DNA from: Rhodanobacter sp. L36 | GTDB taxonomy: Bacteria; Pseudomonadota; Gammaproteobacteria; Xanthomonadales; Rhodanobacteraceae | Direction: 5' to 3' | Assembly: GCF_009765755.1 (NCBI RefSeq) | Contig: NZ_LMUV01000011.1 | Location: forward strand, 1,524,061-1,588,060 | Length of the DNA stretch: 64,000 bases | Shown here: piece after piece, positions 25,235 through 34,351 of the stretch | How positions within the stretch are numbered: position 1 is the stretch's first letter | Layout of the letters: every line of letters begins with the position of its first letter | Notes under the pieces: generated by a model | Told to the model about the DNA's origin: nothing | Seen by the model: the letters and a program-made list of their open reading frames with translations, nothing else | The model's database searches: none | Made by a program: the position numbers and the translations under genes

Positions 25235-27510
25235 TCGGTATCCGATGCGCTGGGCTGTTGAAGCTTGCCAACGATGGCCGTCATCGCGCGATCGAAAAGC
25301 GCATTGGCCGCAAGAATGCGCGCATGCCCATCGGCGAGCAGCACGGCGAGTTCATGCGGCGCGTAATCCGCCACTTTCAGTCCGCGCCGATTGACGAAGA
25401 GATAGCGTCCGCTCATCGGGCTGATCCACGAAAGTTTTGCGCGCGTCGGTGCTTCATCCGCCAACGCAAATTCCAGCCAGGTGCCGGGCTGCAGTGCCTG
25501 CACCATCTGCCATTCGGGGCTGTCCGGCGGCACGGTAACGGTGTCGTCGATGACATCGTCTTCTTCCAGCGCATCGCGTTCGGCAATTGGCTGCATGCTG
25601 CTGGGAATGACTTGTTCGGCGATCTCTTCGCTGACCGCAACAGGCTCGCCGAGCTGCTGGCGATAGTAGGTGTGCAACTGCGCGAGCAGGCGCTCGATGT
25701 CCTGATCCTGAAACGCGACGTTGGCCAGGCCCAAGCGCAGGGCGCGTTCGATGCCGGGCAACGTCTGCCGCAACATCTGGCGACCTTGCGGGTCGTTCGA
25801 CGTGCGCGTGCTGGCGATGAAATCGTCCACGAAATGCAGCGCACTCCTGAACTCCGGCGATGACTCGCCTTGGCGCAGTATCGTCAGCACCAGATGATTA
25901 GCCCAGGCGCGCGACAGCACGCCATGGACGAGCGGCGGCAGCTTCTGCTCGCCGATGCGATCGAGAATTTCGCGGGCGGCGCGACGACGGGCCTGTTCCA
26001 GTTTCTCGCGTCCCTGGGTGGACTCGGCCACACGTTGTTCGGCCAGTTCGGAACGACGCTTGTTGATGTCCTGGAATTGTTGCAGGTCGATCAGCAACCG
26101 ATCGAAGATGCCCATGTCGTCGTCGAAATCGTGCAGCAGCTGCTCGACGATCGACTTCACTTTCTCGTGCAACCGGTGATCGCGATCCGACTCTTCGGAC
26201 CAGCCCTTGGCTTGTTCGGCCAGCCCGTCCAGCAGTCGACGCGCAGGATGCTGGCGATGCGCGAACATCTTGCGGTCGAGGATCGCCGCCTTGAGATACG
26301 GAATCTGCAGACGCGCCAGCAGCACCTGCATCTGGGTCGGCAGGTTACGGTCTTCGAGGATGAACTCGAACAGCATCCCGACCAGATCGATGGTGTCTTC
26401 GTCGATCGTGGCAACATGCGCCGGGCGCTCGCCGCGCAGTGCGCCGATCTGGCTCAGCAACTGGCTCTTGAGCTGCATGACTTCACGGCCAAGATCGGCC
26501 GCATCGCCGGGACGCGCTTGCGGCAGCGGCCCGGCGCTGGCGATCTGACTCTGCAGCACGCTGAGTGCGCCAAGCAGTTCATTGGCCGACGGCAACGGCC
26601 CGCTCGGCACGGAAACCATGCCGCCATCGCTTCCCATCGACATGCCGGCGGCAGGTCCGCGACGCGCGCTGAACAATGCGTGCAGCGTCTGCAGGAGATC
26701 GCTTGGAATCTCGCCGGCTTCGTCGGTGCCCGCCACGACGCCCGCAGCCTGTTCGACGCTGGCTTGAGCGGGTGTTGCTCGCGTACCGGTGCCAGCATTC
26801 GCGTTGTGTGGAATTTCCAGTCGCAGTTGCGGGAGCACGCCGGCGCGAACGAGCTCGACATTGATTTCCTGATAGAGCTCTTCGAGAGACGAGAGCACGT
26901 AGCGATCGAACAGCTTGTAGATGATCAGCTTCACGCGCATGTCCGCGCTGAGTTCATGCAGCGCGCGCCGGAATGCCTGTGCAAGGATCGCAGGCGCCAC
27001 CGGATTGCTGGCATCGTCGATCTTGTGGCCACCGCAGATCACCGACAAACGCTGGTTGACCGTGAACAGGTCGCGGGCCAGCCGTGATTCGTTCTTGCTG
27101 ATCATGCTGGTGATGGCCAGCGATTCTTCCAGTTCGTTGTCGGCCACCAGCGACAGCTCTACGGAACCCGGTTGCGCCGATGCGTTAGTCAACGAGGGCT
27201 GCTGCGGATGCACCAGTTCGCCGAGGTCGCGGTTGATCGCCGCAAGAAAGTTGCGCTCCACCGTGGGCCGGCGCTTGCGCACATCGCGCATGCCGTCGAA
27301 GTAGTGCATCTGTGCCGCGTTGTTCTCGGCTTTTTCGGCAAGATCGAAGAGCGCGTCATCGACGTGTTCAAACGCATTGCCGACCCATTGCTGCAGTCGC
27401 CGGCCGGCAATGTTGCGAACGGCATTCAGCAATTCGCCGACGCGCTGGCTCGAGGCGTCCAGGCGAGGACTGAGGTTCACCACCTTTGATGGATCGCTGG
27501 CTTCGTTCAT
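25231..27510 (-). CDS. DUF1631 family protein
   Basis: A protein of about 759 residues. The start at 27510 (MNEASDPSKVV) has AGGGGTG upstream; a longer frame to 27600 lacks support. It is mostly helical and charged, with no signal peptide or membrane segment. Recognizable DUF1631 stretches are VKSIVEQLLHDFDDDMGIF and the C-terminal PGTWLEFALADEAPTRAKLSW followed by SGRYLFVNRRG, which looks like a PilZ-type beta-barrel and could bind cyclic di-GMP. That last point is inference. Databases sometimes mislabel this family as thymidine phosphorylase. It is coupled to nadC by overlap. Confidence 0.85.
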   Translation of the reverse strand: MNEASDPSKVVNLSPRLDASSQRVGELLNAVRNIAGRRLQQWVGNAFEHVDDALFDLAEKAENNAAQMHYFDGMRDVRKRRPTVERNFLAAINRDLGELVHPQQPSLTNASAQPGSVELSLVADNELEESLAITSMISKNESRLARDLFTVNQRLSVICGGHKIDDASNPVAPAILAQAFRRALHELSADMRVKLIIYKLFDRYVLSSLEELYQEINVELVRAGVLPQLRLEIPHNANAGTGTRATPAQASVEQAAGVVAGTDEAGEIPSDLLQTLHALFSARRGPAAGMSMGSDGGMVSVPSGPLPSANELLGALSVLQSQIASAGPLPQARPGDAADLGREVMQLKSQLLSQIGALRGERPAHVATIDEDTIDLVGMLFEFILEDRNLPTQMQVLLARLQIPYLKAAILDRKMFAHRQHPARRLLDGLAEQAKGWSEESDRDHRLHEKVKSIVEQLLHDFDDDMGIFDRLLIDLQQFQDINKRRSELAEQRVAESTQGREKLEQARRRAAREILDRIGEQKLPPLVHGVLSRAWANHLVLTILRQGESSPEFRSALHFVDDFIASTRTSNDPQGRQMLRQTLPGIERALRLGLANVAFQDQDIERLLAQLHTYYRQQLGEPVAVSEEIAEQVIPSSMQPIAERDALEEDDVIDDTVTVPPDSPEWQMVQALQPGTWLEFALADEAPTRAKLSWISPMSGRYLFVNRRGLKVADYAPHELAVLLADGHARILAANALFDRAMTAIVGKLQQPSASDTE

Positions 27511-27624
27511 TGCCACACCCCTGTGGAGCATTGCGTACGCGGCGAACGCACGCCTCGCGGAGTGTGACGATAAGCCAAATGATGTGTCCGTGTCATGCAC
27601 GGAGGGTCACCAAAGTGCCGTAAC

Positions 27625-27897
27625 TCAGGCTGCGGCGGGGAAATCCGTCAGCTGTAGGGTGCCGATCCCTTCCTCGGGAAGCATGACCGGAATGCCGTCG
27701 TCGATCCGATAGACAACCTTCCGGTCGACCGTGATCAGGCCTTCGGCCAGCCGTTCGCGAACCGTCACGCCGGCGACCGATTCGACGGTTCCGGCGGCGA
27801 TCGCGCTGTTCAATGCATCCAGTTCCGGCTTGCCCAACAGGCGCACCGGCGTCTTGCTCACGGGGTCGCAAAGGATGTCGAGAAGACGCTTGTCCAT
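27625..27897 (-). CDS. Trm112/YcaR-like zinc-ribbon protein
   Basis: A 90-residue protein starting at the ATG at 27897. MDKRLLDILCDPVSKTPVRL at the N-terminus and IDDGIPVMLPEE at the C-terminus are the UPF0434/Trm112p pattern. Only one of the usual paired cysteines is seen: CxxC has become CDPV. Zinc binding is therefore doubtful. It is divergent from purE. Confidence 0.85.
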   Translation of the reverse strand: MDKRLLDILCDPVSKTPVRLLGKPELDALNSAIAAGTVESVAGVTVRERLAEGLITVDRKVVYRIDDGIPVMLPEEGIGTLQLTDFPAAA

Positions 27898-27963
27898 GAG
27901 GCCCGCTGAAGGTGTCGAGGTGGAGGAAAGCCCGTACAATAGCCGTTTTTGGACGGCTGGACC

Positions 27964-28467
27964 ATGACAGCAGCAACCAATCCGCCGCGCGTCGGCGTGG
28001 TGATGGGCTCACGTTCGGACTGGGAAACCATGCAGCACGCGGTCAGCGTGCTGGCCGAATTGGGCGTGCCGCATGAAGTCCAGGTGGTGTCCGCTCACCG
28101 CACGCCGGATCTGCTGTTTGCCTATGCCGAGCATGCGGTAGCGCGCGGTATCCAGGTGATCATCGCCGGTGCTGGCGGCGCCGCCCATTTGCCCGGCATG
28201 CTTGCAGCCAAGACGCGCTTGCCAATCTTCGGCGTGCCGGTGCAGTCCAAGGCGCTCAACGGGATGGATTCGCTGTTGTCGATCGCGCAGATGCCTGCGG
28301 GTATTCCCGTCGGCACGCTGGCCATCGGTCGCGCAGGCGCAGTCAATGCCGGCCTGCTCGCCGCCGCCGTGCTGGCGTTGCACGATCCGGAACTGGCAAC
28401 CGCGCTCGACACTTGGCGCAGCCGACAGACCCAGGCCGTGCTGGAGCAACCGGATCCACGTCAATGA
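27964..28467 (+). CDS. purE: N5-carboxyaminoimidazole ribonucleotide mutase
   Basis: A 167-residue class I PurE that converts N5-CAIR to CAIR in purine synthesis. [13 protein letters not shown] and the SAHRTPD loop with the catalytic His are intact, as are [11 protein letters not shown] and [15 protein letters not shown]. The ATG at 27964 is preferred over an upstream TTG. A TACAAT lies about 25 bases upstream and may be its -10. It overlaps purK by four bases. Confidence 0.97.
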   Translation: MTAATNPPRVGVVMGSRSDWETMQHAVSVLAELGVPHEVQVVSAHRTPDLLFAYAEHAVARGIQVIIAGAGGAAHLPGMLAAKTRLPIFGVPVQSKALNGMDSLLSIAQMPAGIPVGTLAIGRAGAVNAGLLAAAVLALHDPELATALDTWRSRQTQAVLEQPDPRQ

Positions 28468-29618
28468 GTGAGCGTCGACAGGCCGTCCTCGGCATCCTCG
28501 GCGGTGGGCAATTGGCGCGCATGCTGGCGATCGCTGCCGCGCCGCTCGGCGTGAAGGCGCTTGTTGTGGATAGCGCCACGGATGCATGTGCGGGACAGGT
28601 CGCACCGCTGGTGGTCGCAGACTGGACCGACTACGCCGCGCTTGAGGCTTTCGCCGCGCAGGTCGATGTCGTCACTTTCGATTTCGAGAACGTGCCGGCC
28701 GAAACCGCACACTGGCTAGCCGAACACGTTGCCGTTTTTCCCGCACCGCATGCACTGGCCATCGCACAGGATCGGCTGGCCGAAAAAAATCTGTTTCGTG
28801 AGTGCGGCCTGCAGACGCCGGACTTCATGACGGTGGCTACGCGCGGAGATCTGGACCGTGCACTCGCCACCGTTGGCGCGCCGGCCATCCTCAAGACGCG
28901 TCGGCTTGGCTATGACGGCAAGGGCCAGTTTCGTCTCAAGAGCGCGGCTGAGGCCGACGCGGCATGGGAAGCGTTGGGTGCTCAGGCGTCGAAACACGGT
29001 TTGATTCTGGAAGCGTTTGTGCCTTTCGAGTGCGAGCTGTCGGTGATCGCGGTGCGCAGCCGCGATGGCGATTTCCGCACTTGGCCGTTGACGCGCAACT
29101 GGCACACCGACGGCGTATTGTCGATGAGCCTGGCGCCAGCGCCGGATATCGACGAGTTGCAGCAACGCGCCACCACGCTGGCGCGTACGCTGGCGGAACG
29201 CCTGGGTTATGTCGGCGTCTTCGCGCTCGAACTTTTCGTCAAGGACGGCGAATTGCTTGGCAACGAGATGGCGCCGCGCGTGCACAACTCCGGCCACTGG
29301 ACGATCGAAGGCGCGCATACGAGCCAGTTCGAAAATCATGTACGTGCCGTGCTTGGTTTGCCACTCGGCGACACCGCGGCACGTGGCATGTCGACGATGT
29401 TCAACTGGATCGGCGATCTGCCCGATGCCGCTCCCGTGCTGTGCGCTGTCGATGCGCACTGGCACGACTACGGCAAGCAGGAACGTGCTGGTCGCAAGGT
29501 CGGTCATGCCACGCTTTGTGCGCCGGATGCGCAGCAGTTGAGTGCGCGCCTTACCGAACTTGCGACTGCGTTGGGACGCGAGACACAGGCGGAGCCGGTT
29601 GTGCTGGCGATAAGCTGA
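28464..29618 (+). CDS. purK: N5-carboxyaminoimidazole ribonucleotide synthase
   Basis: A 384-residue ATP-grasp enzyme that carboxylates AIR using ATP and bicarbonate. [16 protein letters not shown] opens the protein, [13 protein letters not shown] is the ATP-grasp loop, and [18 protein letters not shown] is the signature. The start overlaps the purE stop (ATGA). A strong bidirectional terminator follows 16 bases downstream. Confidence 0.97.
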   Translation: MSERRQAVLGILGGGQLARMLAIAAAPLGVKALVVDSATDACAGQVAPLVVADWTDYAALEAFAAQVDVVTFDFENVPAETAHWLAEHVAVFPAPHALAIAQDRLAEKNLFRECGLQTPDFMTVATRGDLDRALATVGAPAILKTRRLGYDGKGQFRLKSAAEADAAWEALGAQASKHGLILEAFVPFECELSVIAVRSRDGDFRTWPLTRNWHTDGVLSMSLAPAPDIDELQQRATTLARTLAERLGYVGVFALELFVKDGELLGNEMAPRVHNSGHWTIEGAHTSQFENHVRAVLGLPLGDTAARGMSTMFNWIGDLPDAAPVLCAVDAHWHDYGKQERAGRKVGHATLCAPDAQQLSARLTELATALGRETQAEPVVLAIS

Positions 29619-29634
29619 AGTTATTCGCAGTCAC

Positions 29635-29667
29635 AAAAAAACGGAGCCGAGCGGCTCCGTTTTTTTA
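29635..29667. terminator. Bidirectional terminator between purK and sodB
   Basis: The stem ACGGAGCC/GGCTCCGT with a GAGC loop is flanked by seven A on the left and seven T on the right. It can therefore stop both convergent transcripts. Confidence 0.93.
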
Positions 29668-29683
29668 TCGAAAAAATAAAACG

Positions 29684-30262
29684 TCAAGCCAGGTTGCTGG
29701 TCGCAAATTCCCAGTTCACCAGATTCCAGAAAGCTTCCACGTACTTCGGTCGCGCATTGCGATAGTCGATGTAGTACGCGTGCTCCCACACGTCGGCGGT
29801 GAACAGCGGCTTGTCGCTGCCGGTAATCGGCGTGGCGGCATTCGACGTGTTGACGATGGCGAGTGAACCGTCCGGACGCTGCACCAGCCAGGTCCAGCCC
29901 GAACCGAAATTGCCGGCGGCGGATTTGCTGAACTCGTCCTTGAACTTGTCGAACGAACCGAAAGCCTTGGTGATCGCATCGGCCAGTTTTCCACTGGGCT
30001 CGCCGCCACCCTTGGGGCTCATCGAGTGCCAGTAGAAAGTGTGGTTCCAGATCTGTGCGGCGTTGTTGAACACACCGCCGGACGCCTTCTTGATGATGTC
30101 TTCCAGCTTGGCGTCGGCAAACTCGGTGCCCTCGATCAGCTTGTTGAGGTTGGTCACGTACGCCTGGTGATGCTTGCTGTAGTGGTACTCAAGCGTTTCG
30201 GCAGAGATATGCGGCTCAAGCGCATTTTTTTCGTACGGAAGCGGGGGAAGTTCGATCGCCAT
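29684..30262 (-). CDS. sodB: Superoxide dismutase, iron type
   Basis: A 192-residue Fe/Mn superoxide dismutase without a signal peptide, so cytoplasmic. AAGGAG lies before the ATG at 30262; the frame continues open far upstream but has no other start support. Metal ligands are His in [11 protein letters not shown], His in [10 protein letters not shown], and Asp and His in [27 protein letters not shown] is the form usual in iron enzymes. It is divergent from the glutaredoxin gene, another oxidative-stress or iron-linked function. Confidence 0.97.
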   Translation of the reverse strand: MAIELPPLPYEKNALEPHISAETLEYHYSKHHQAYVTNLNKLIEGTEFADAKLEDIIKKASGGVFNNAAQIWNHTFYWHSMSPKGGGEPSGKLADAITKAFGSFDKFKDEFSKSAAGNFGSGWTWLVQRPDGSLAIVNTSNAATPITGSDKPLFTADVWEHAYYIDYRNARPKYVEAFWNLVNWEFATSNLA

Positions 30263-30359
30263 GAGTTGGCTCCTTAGCGGTGGCTGGGGGAGACGGCCGG
30301 CGCAGCGGACGGCAGCCGACGGGTGACTGATACAATATCGGTCTGCCTGCATTGTAAAG

Positions 30360-30698
30360 ATGAAACACCAAGCTATGGACATCGACGAGCGCATCAAGGC
30401 GACACTGGCCGAACATCCCATCGTGCTTTTCATGAAAGGCACGCTCGAATTTCCGATGTGCGGATTTTCAAGTCGCGCCGCGAACGCATTGTTCGAAGCT
30501 GGCGCGGTTTTCCACGCGGTGAATGTGCTCGCCGATCCGCAGGTGCGCGCGGCGCTGCCGCACTTCGCCAACTGGCCGACGTTCCCGCAGTTGTTCATCA
30601 ACGGTGAACTGATCGGAGGTTGCGACATCATCGAAGATTTGAAATCGGCCGGTGAACTGAGTCGCATGGCGAGCGATGTCGCGGGAGCCGCGTCTTGA
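30360..30698 (+). CDS. grxD: Monothiol glutaredoxin (Grx4 type)
   Basis: A 112-residue protein that binds or delivers iron-sulfur clusters. The monothiol site CGFS lies in [12 protein letters not shown], and the glutathione-binding [19 protein letters not shown] block is complete. Starts at 30360 or Met6 (30375) are possible. The stop overlaps a TTG start of the next gene. Confidence 0.95.
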   Translation: MKHQAMDIDERIKATLAEHPIVLFMKGTLEFPMCGFSSRAANALFEAGAVFHAVNVLADPQVRAALPHFANWPTFPQLFINGELIGGCDIIEDLKSAGELSRMASDVAGAAS

Positions 30699-31465
30699 CC
30701 GCGTTGCCCACGTCGCGATTGCCGTTCGACTGGATGCCCGCGGCGGATACGCTGGCTGGACGCGTCGTGCTTGTCACCGGCGCCAGTGGCGGACTTGGCA
30801 GCGCGGTAGCGCGCGCGGCATCGCGCGCCGGCGCGACCGTCGTGATCACCGGGAAACGCAAACGTCAGCTGGAACAGTTGTACGACGCGATGATGAAAGA
30901 GGGGCTTTCCGAACCCATCATTCATCCGCTCGACATGGAAGTCGCCACGCCACGCGAATACGCAGCGCTCGCTGAAGGGCTTGAACGCGACCTCGGTCGA
31001 CTCGACGGTATCGTGCACGCCGCTGCCAGCTTCGCCGGATTGACGCCAATCGCCATGCACAAGCCGGATGACTGGCTGCGAGCGCTGCACGTGAATGTCT
31101 CCGCACCGTTCGCACTCACGCAGGCATGCATGCCGTTGCTGATGCAGGCGAGCGACAGTTCCGTTGTTTTCGTTCTCGACGATCCGGCGTTGATGCAGCG
31201 CGCACACTGGGGCAGCTACGGCGTCTCGAAAGCAGCGCTGGAGAGATTCGTGGCGATACTCCATGAAGAAACCGACAGCGGTCCGTTGCGCACGCATGCG
31301 CTGTTGCCCGCGCCCATGCGCACTGCCCTGCGGCGATTGGCTTATTTCGGTGAAGACATTCTGCAGCGTCCGTTGCCGGATGTGACCGCAGAAGCAGCCG
31401 TCTATCTGCTCAGTGCGCAGGCAATGAATGCACGTGGTTCGATACTGGATTTGCGCGCCGATTGA
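30695..31465 (+). CDS. Short-chain dehydrogenase/reductase, YciK-like
   Basis: A 256-residue SDR. The nucleotide-binding motif is [11 protein letters not shown], and the catalytic Tyr and Lys are in [14 protein letters not shown]. The Ser position is less clear: VFVLDD replaces the usual VxxSS. The TTG start overlaps the grxD stop by four bases; an ATG at 30734 is the alternative. It resembles YciK-type oxidoreductases, whose substrate is unknown. Confidence 0.88.
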   Translation: MTALPTSRLPFDWMPAADTLAGRVVLVTGASGGLGSAVARAASRAGATVVITGKRKRQLEQLYDAMMKEGLSEPIIHPLDMEVATPREYAALAEGLERDLGRLDGIVHAAASFAGLTPIAMHKPDDWLRALHVNVSAPFALTQACMPLLMQASDSSVVFVLDDPALMQRAHWGSYGVSKAALERFVAILHEETDSGPLRTHALLPAPMRTALRRLAYFGEDILQRPLPDVTAEAAVYLLSAQAMNARGSILDLRAD

Positions 31466-31512
31466 ACGGTGCCGACGCTGGTCGACGCCGAAGGGGTTAG
31501 GAGGGAGCTGAG

Positions 31513-32124
31513 ATGGACACGCAGATGACCACGTTGTCCGCGGGAATCATGTTGTTCCTGATCATGGACCCGCTGGGCAATATTCCGTTTTTCCTGAGCC
31601 TGCTGAGGCATGTGCCGCCGAAGCGGCGCCGACTGGTGATGGTGCGCGAACTGCTGATCGCGCTCGGTGTGCTGCTGGTATTTCTGTTCGGCGGTCAGCA
31701 CATTCTTCAGGTGCTGCAGCTGAAGCCCGATTCGATCAGCATCGCCGGCGGCATCGTGCTGTTCCTGATTGGCATTCGCATGGTTTTTCCGCCCGCCGAT
31801 GGCGGCGGTATTTTCGGCAAGCCGGGCGAAGGCGAGCCCTTCATCGTGCCGATGGCGATTCCCGGCGTGGCCGGACCTTCGGCGATGGCAGCACTCCTCC
31901 TGTTGACCAACACCCAGCCGGGACGCACGGCAGACTGGATGACGGCACTGCTGCTGGCATGGTTGGCGACATCGCTGATCCTGCTCAGCGCCACCTATCT
32001 TTTCAAATGGCTTGGCGAAAGCGTGCTGACCGCGCTCGAACGCGTGATGGGCATGCTGCTGATCGCGCTTTCCGTGCAAATGTTCATGGCGGGCGTCGCA
32101 TCGTTTCTTCATCTGGTTGTTTGA
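31513..32124 (+). CDS. MarC/YchE family membrane protein
   Basis: A 203-residue inner-membrane protein with six hydrophobic segments. Signature stretches are [17 protein letters not shown] near the N-terminus and [20 protein letters not shown] in the centre. AGGAGGGAG precedes the start. The transport role of this family is not established despite the MarC name. It stands between the SDR and the acyltransferase on the same strand. Confidence 0.92.
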   Translation: MDTQMTTLSAGIMLFLIMDPLGNIPFFLSLLRHVPPKRRRLVMVRELLIALGVLLVFLFGGQHILQVLQLKPDSISIAGGIVLFLIGIRMVFPPADGGGIFGKPGEGEPFIVPMAIPGVAGPSAMAALLLLTNTQPGRTADWMTALLLAWLATSLILLSATYLFKWLGESVLTALERVMGMLLIALSVQMFMAGVASFLHLVV

Positions 32125-32219
32125 AACTGCCACGCTCGCAGGTGCACGCAATCGACGTTCTCCGGTCGGCTTGCTGTCATAATCGGCGGGCAAGATGATC
32201 GAAATTCGAGGACCCAGTC

Positions 32220-33932
32220 ATGCTCAGTATCGAACAGAGCCTCACTGAACGACTGCCATGGTTGGCACATCATCCCGGCATCCGTCGCCCGATGGCCGGA
32301 ATGCTCGGACGGCTTGCCGATGAAAGCGGTTTCAACCGCGTGCTGGACAAGGTGGGCACGAATGAAGGCTTCGACTTTGTCGAACGCGTGCTGGATGTGC
32401 TGGGCACCAGTTATCACGTCAACCCGCGCGAACGCGAACATATTCCGGTGGACGGCCCGCTGCTCGTGGTGGCCAATCATCCACTCGGCATGCAGGACGC
32501 CATTGCGTTGCTGCAATTGATCGGATCGGTTCGCCGCGATGTGCGCATCCTCGGTAACGACTGGCTGGCGAGCGTCCCGCAGTTGGGCAAGCTGCTGCTG
32601 CCCGTCGACGTATTCGGCAAGGGTGCCGCATCGCGATTACGTGGCATCTACCGCGCGCTGTCGAACGGTGAGGCATTGATCGTGTTTCCCTCAGGAGAGG
32701 TGTCGCGAGTGCGAGCCGGTGGCGTGCGCGATGGGCAATGGTCGGATGGTTTTGCCAAGCTTGCGTTGCGTACCAAGACACCGGTGTTGCCGGTGCATGT
32801 CGCCGCGCGCAATTCGGCCATGTTCTATGGGTTGTCGATGCTGGTGAAACCGCTGAGCACGGCCATGTTGCCGCGCGAGGCCGTTGCGCCGGGCAGGCGT
32901 CGGATCGGTTTCAGCATCGGTGCATTGGTCGGTGCGGACGAACTGGAGCAGCGCAGCGGTGGCGTGCCGGAGCAGGCCGCCAAGCTGATGCGTCGCCATG
33001 TCTATCGTATCGGTCGTCATCGCGGCCTGATCTTCGGTGGGCAGGCACCGCTGGCATTGCCGGAGCTGGCCGAGCAAGTGAATGCCGAGTTGATGGCCTC
33101 CGACAAACTTGCCGACCTCAGCGACGGCAAGCAGGCGTGGTTGTTCAAGGGCGCGCTGGATAGCGCGGTGATGCGCGAAATCGGCCGCCTGCGCGAACTC
33201 ACCTTCCGCAAGGTGGGTGAAGGCACCGGCGCGCGGCGCGACCTCGATGCTTACGATCCGCACTACGAACACCTCGTGCTGTGGGAACCGAAATCGTTGC
33301 GCATCGTCGGCTCCTACCGCTTTGGTCACGGCAGGCGTGTGATCGCCGAACGTGGCATGGCCGGTCTCTACACCGCCAGCTTGTTCAAGTATTCGCCCGC
33401 ACTCGAATCCCGCCTGGCGCAGGGATTGGAATTGGGTCGCAGCTTCATCGCCCCGGCATATTGGCGCTCGCGCGCGCTCGATCAACTCTGGCAGGGCATT
33501 GGGCTTTACCTGCAGCGCCATCGGGACCTGCGCTACATGTTCGGTCCGGTAAGCATGTCGGTGAGCCTGCCGCGCGAGGCGCGCGAGTGGATCGCCGCTG
33601 CGCATCAACATTATTTCGGTGCGCCCGGCCTTGCAGCCGCACGCCAGCCATTCGTGATTTCTCCGGACGTCATCCGTGGTGTGCGCCTGGCCTTTGAAGG
33701 TCTCGACGCATCGGCTGGGCTCGGCAAGCTCAAGCACCACCTCGATGCTCTCGGCGTCACCATGCCGGTGCTTTATCGCCAGTACGTTGACCTGGTGGAG
33801 CCCGAGGGCGTGCAGTTTCTCGACTTCGGCGAGGACCCTGGTTTCTCCGGTTGCGTGGACGGACTGGTCATGCTCGATCTCGCTTCGCTCAAACCGGCCA
33901 AGCGCAGCCGCTACCTGGGGCTGTCGTCGTAA
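32220..33932 (+). CDS. Two-domain acyltransferase, OlsF-like (PlsC domain plus hemolysin-type GNAT domain)
   Basis: A 570-residue protein with two acyltransferase parts. Residues about 60-270 are PlsC-like, with VVANHPLGMQDAIAL holding a variant of the HX4D motif, then FPSGEVSR. Residues about 310-490 resemble the acyl-ACP N-acyltransferase OlsB/hemolysin family (LTFRKVGEGTGARRDLDAYD, IVGSYRFG, ELGRSFI, FGPVSMS). Fused proteins of this type, OlsF, make ornithine lipids in Serratia and Bacteroidetes, with the C-terminal part acylating the amino group and the N-terminal part the hydroxyl. In OlsF the order is the same. No membrane helix is obvious. Activity on ornithine is inferred only from the architecture. 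Confidence 0.82.
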   Translation: MLSIEQSLTERLPWLAHHPGIRRPMAGMLGRLADESGFNRVLDKVGTNEGFDFVERVLDVLGTSYHVNPREREHIPVDGPLLVVANHPLGMQDAIALLQLIGSVRRDVRILGNDWLASVPQLGKLLLPVDVFGKGAASRLRGIYRALSNGEALIVFPSGEVSRVRAGGVRDGQWSDGFAKLALRTKTPVLPVHVAARNSAMFYGLSMLVKPLSTAMLPREAVAPGRRRIGFSIGALVGADELEQRSGGVPEQAAKLMRRHVYRIGRHRGLIFGGQAPLALPELAEQVNAELMASDKLADLSDGKQAWLFKGALDSAVMREIGRLRELTFRKVGEGTGARRDLDAYDPHYEHLVLWEPKSLRIVGSYRFGHGRRVIAERGMAGLYTASLFKYSPALESRLAQGLELGRSFIAPAYWRSRALDQLWQGIGLYLQRHRDLRYMFGPVSMSVSLPREAREWIAAAHQHYFGAPGLAAARQPFVISPDVIRGVRLAFEGLDASAGLGKLKHHLDALGVTMPVLYRQYVDLVEPEGVQFLDFGEDPGFSGCVDGLVMLDLASLKPAKRSRYLGLSS

Positions 33933-34351
33933 GCATGTAGCGCATCGAGCGGTTGCACGTCGCTCTTATTTGCGATGGACCATTCGCATGGCGCGCTCAG
34001 CTTGCCGAGTGCTCACTACTGAGCCACAGCCTGTATCGCCATGTTTCGTACACTCGTGCACTTATGGCGAATGGCATAGCTGGAAATTTTGTAAAACTAC
34101 TGTAAAATTAATCGGGAACAATGGGCACGTCACCGTCACGTACCATGCCGCTGGACATAATCGTCGCGGCGCATGAAATTGCGAATAAAACCTCATTTCC
34201 ACCCAGCTTGGTCGGTTGGGTTTTTTTATGCCCGAAGAAATCGCTTTTTCTTTCGGATTAAATGATGGTTTTCGCAGGAATTTGTGATCGGGGCGGTTGC
34301 CATTGGCAACGCGAACCTGTCGACCAGTCAACGAATCAACGAGATCAACTC
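33933..34351. other. Gene-free leader with AT-rich patch upstream of a TonB receptor
   Basis: About 420 bases without a convincing gene. An AT-rich patch at 34080-34115 holds two direct TGTAAAA words (TGTAAAACTACTGTAAAATT), unusual in this GC-rich window. A short hairpin with seven T follows at 34201-34227. The receptor start is 124 bases further on. Confidence 0.55.
34201..34227 (+). terminator. Possible terminator or attenuator ahead of TonB receptor 1
   Basis: ACCCA and TGGGT form a short stem with an 11-base loop, followed by TTTTTTT. It could end the acyltransferase transcript, end a small RNA from the AT-rich patch, or attenuate the receptor. The stem is short, so confidence is modest. 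Confidence 0.45.

Noticed and set aside
30263..31297. Upstream extension of the sodB frame to 537 residues
   Set aside because: The extension runs antisense through the glutaredoxin and SDR genes, and AAGGAG precedes the internal ATG at 30262.
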